From: Galbula dea | Taxonomy: Eukaryota; Chordata; Aves; Piciformes; Galbulidae | Direction of reading: 5' to 3' | DNA length: 64,000 nt | Assembly: GCA_013399015.1 (NCBI GenBank) | Contig: VWZX01006105.1 | Coordinates: forward strand, 558,001-622,000 | Shown: positions 62,496 through 64,000 of the stretch, one piece after another | How positions within the stretch are numbered: position 1 is the stretch's first letter | Layout of the letters: every line of letters starts with the position of its first letter | The notes under the pieces: model-generated | What the model was told of the DNA's origin: nothing | The model's input: only the letters and a program-made list of their open reading frames with translations | Database searches by the model: none | Translations under genes and position numbers: made by a program

Positions 62496-64000
62496 AGAAA
62501 ACTTCAGGCTAGAAGACTTATTTTTGTTTCTGAATGTATTCTCTGCTTTAAAAGTTGTATTTTATTTAACAGACATTCATGAAGTACATGATCACACATG
62601 CTTCACTTTTGGTTGGCAGTTTGACTCTGGGAGCCGAAATAGTTAGGCTCTTTTGTTAGTCTAATTTTTTTTGAGCCATGCTTCATTACAAAGGAGAAAT
62701 TTCAAATTTCTATGCTTACTTTCCAAGTTAAACTCAAGTGAACGTTGGTCTTAGTTCCCTTTTTTGACTTTTTTTTCTTTCTCTACCCCACTCAGGCCCT
62801 AGCCAGACAAAACTGCATTTAATTTCTTAGGGTTTCATAGTATTCTAAGTTGTCTTTTTGAAGAGAGACCACTTTCTAGTTTCCAAATTCCATTGGGGTA
62901 ATGAAGCACTGTTGTTTTCTGAGTTGACTTTCAGGAGTCTCTCTTTAACAGCAAATATATAAGAGAAATAACAGTGCTTTGTGTTTGACAACAATACAGG
63001 CTCTATTTTTTTTTCCCCTCTCTTTCTAAAACTTCCTGAATCTGGGAACATTCCTCTTGTCTCTTCCATTTTGTGCCTATGGAAACAAACGTCCCTTCAT
63101 TCCTAAACACAATTCAGTTGTCTTCTTTGTAAGATCTGTCACTTGAAACTCTGCTGATTCCGAGACCAAATTGTCATTCTGTAATTTATCAGAAAAGAAA
63201 TCACCTTATCCTAAATTATACATCAGGGAGCTGATGCAACAGAGTGCAGTGTGCTGAATATGGTCTGGGCAGTGCAGAATTGTCCCACAGACTGCTGATC
63301 TTGACTATTTTCATTGGTGAACTGCAGCTGTAGGATCAGACTAAGATCAAAAATAAGCAACGAGGGTAATCAGATTTCCCATAACTACCTTCTTTTTGTG
63401 TTCCCTCCAATCACCTTTAATAGAAGTTACAAATATAACCTCAGAATCCCTGTAAATACTGAGAAGATAGGCCATACATAGAAGTACAAGGGAAAATATT
63501 TCCTCAAACCATCTGAAGCTAAGAAAGAAATTCTGTATAAAATTGTTGATATCGAAGAAAGCTAGACACAGCAAATAGTTAGAAACAATCTGTTACTGGG
63601 CTAGTCAGTGAAGAGCAGTAATGACACAACTGCTGTGGAAAAAAAATTTCTTAGACAATTTGAGTCTTATCCCATGCAGCTGCTTGAGGGATCATCGAGT
63701 ATGCTAACCAGCTCATCATGTTCCCTCCCTGCTGTTCTCACAACTCCTTCAGCATATCTTTCATTAAATAGACACTACCTTTTGCCTGTTTGATTCATGA
63801 TGTTATCCTCGAACTCCGACCTGTGAAATTTCAAGGACACAAGGTCTTGTGCACTTTTTCTCATGCTGACCCTCATTCTTGCAATAATTCCCCCCTTAAA
63901 CAACCCAATCTTTACCATAATCCTTCTTGATAACCCTACATAAGATGTCTTAAGAAACATTTGGGAAACAGTGTGCAAAGATCACAAACTGTAATATAGA
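62496..64000. other. AT-rich intergenic stretch to window edge
   Basis: Nothing recognisable is seen. Short open frames on both strands have no familiar motifs. Confidence 0.6.

Noticed and set aside
1..64000. Search for CRISPR arrays, operons, tRNA or rRNA genes, or an integrated virus
   Set aside because: The sequence is vertebrate. I saw no regularly spaced repeats with unique spacers, no tRNA-like cloverleaf I could support, and no LTR pair or viral gene order.

Overview
The window is vertebrate nuclear DNA, almost certainly from a bird. Two things in the sequence show this. It carries many copies of the avian CR1 LINE family, with their ATTCTGTG-type 3' ends and fragments of the CR1 reverse transcriptase frame. 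It also carries two coding exons that I recognise as the 5' end of MBOAT2, with one conventional CpG-island promoter in otherwise AT-rich DNA. There is no bacterial or viral gene organisation. The many short open frames are what AT-rich non-coding DNA gives by chance.

Layout. Positions 1-19233 hold the 5' part of MBOAT2 on the minus strand. Coding exon 1 is at 19162-19233, intron 1 is about 17.5 kb (1690-19161), exon 2 is at 1544-1689, and intron 2 runs off the left edge. Exon 1 sits in a CpG island of roughly 1 kb (about 18.9-19.85 kb) with GC boxes and a CCAAT box; one base there is unresolved (N at 19079). From about 19.85 kb to 64 kb I find no convincing protein-coding exon. This is the intergenic side upstream of MBOAT2. 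In mammals the next gene on this side is ASAP2, which I recall rather than see.

Repeats. I find twelve CR1 fragments carrying a recognisable 3' end, 3' untranslated sequence or C-terminal ORF2 sequence, on both strands, plus one internal reverse-transcriptase fragment. Most are 5'-truncated copies that keep the 3' end, as target-primed insertion predicts. Three do not keep it: the internal fragment at 28965-29130, a copy at 62120-62495, and an old piece at 41115-41245. There are also several weak matches to ancient MIR/L2-type amniote retroposons, and small tandem duplications and microsatellites.

Function. The only gene product supported is the N-terminus of the MBOAT2 lysophospholipid acyltransferase. 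Its catalytic region lies outside the window. I did not find a new multi-gene system. The items most worth checking are the divergent side of the CpG island (a small ORF and a G-rich mirror tract), the internally truncated CR1 copies, a repeated 40-bp segment flanking a CR1, and a few small unexplained ORFs.
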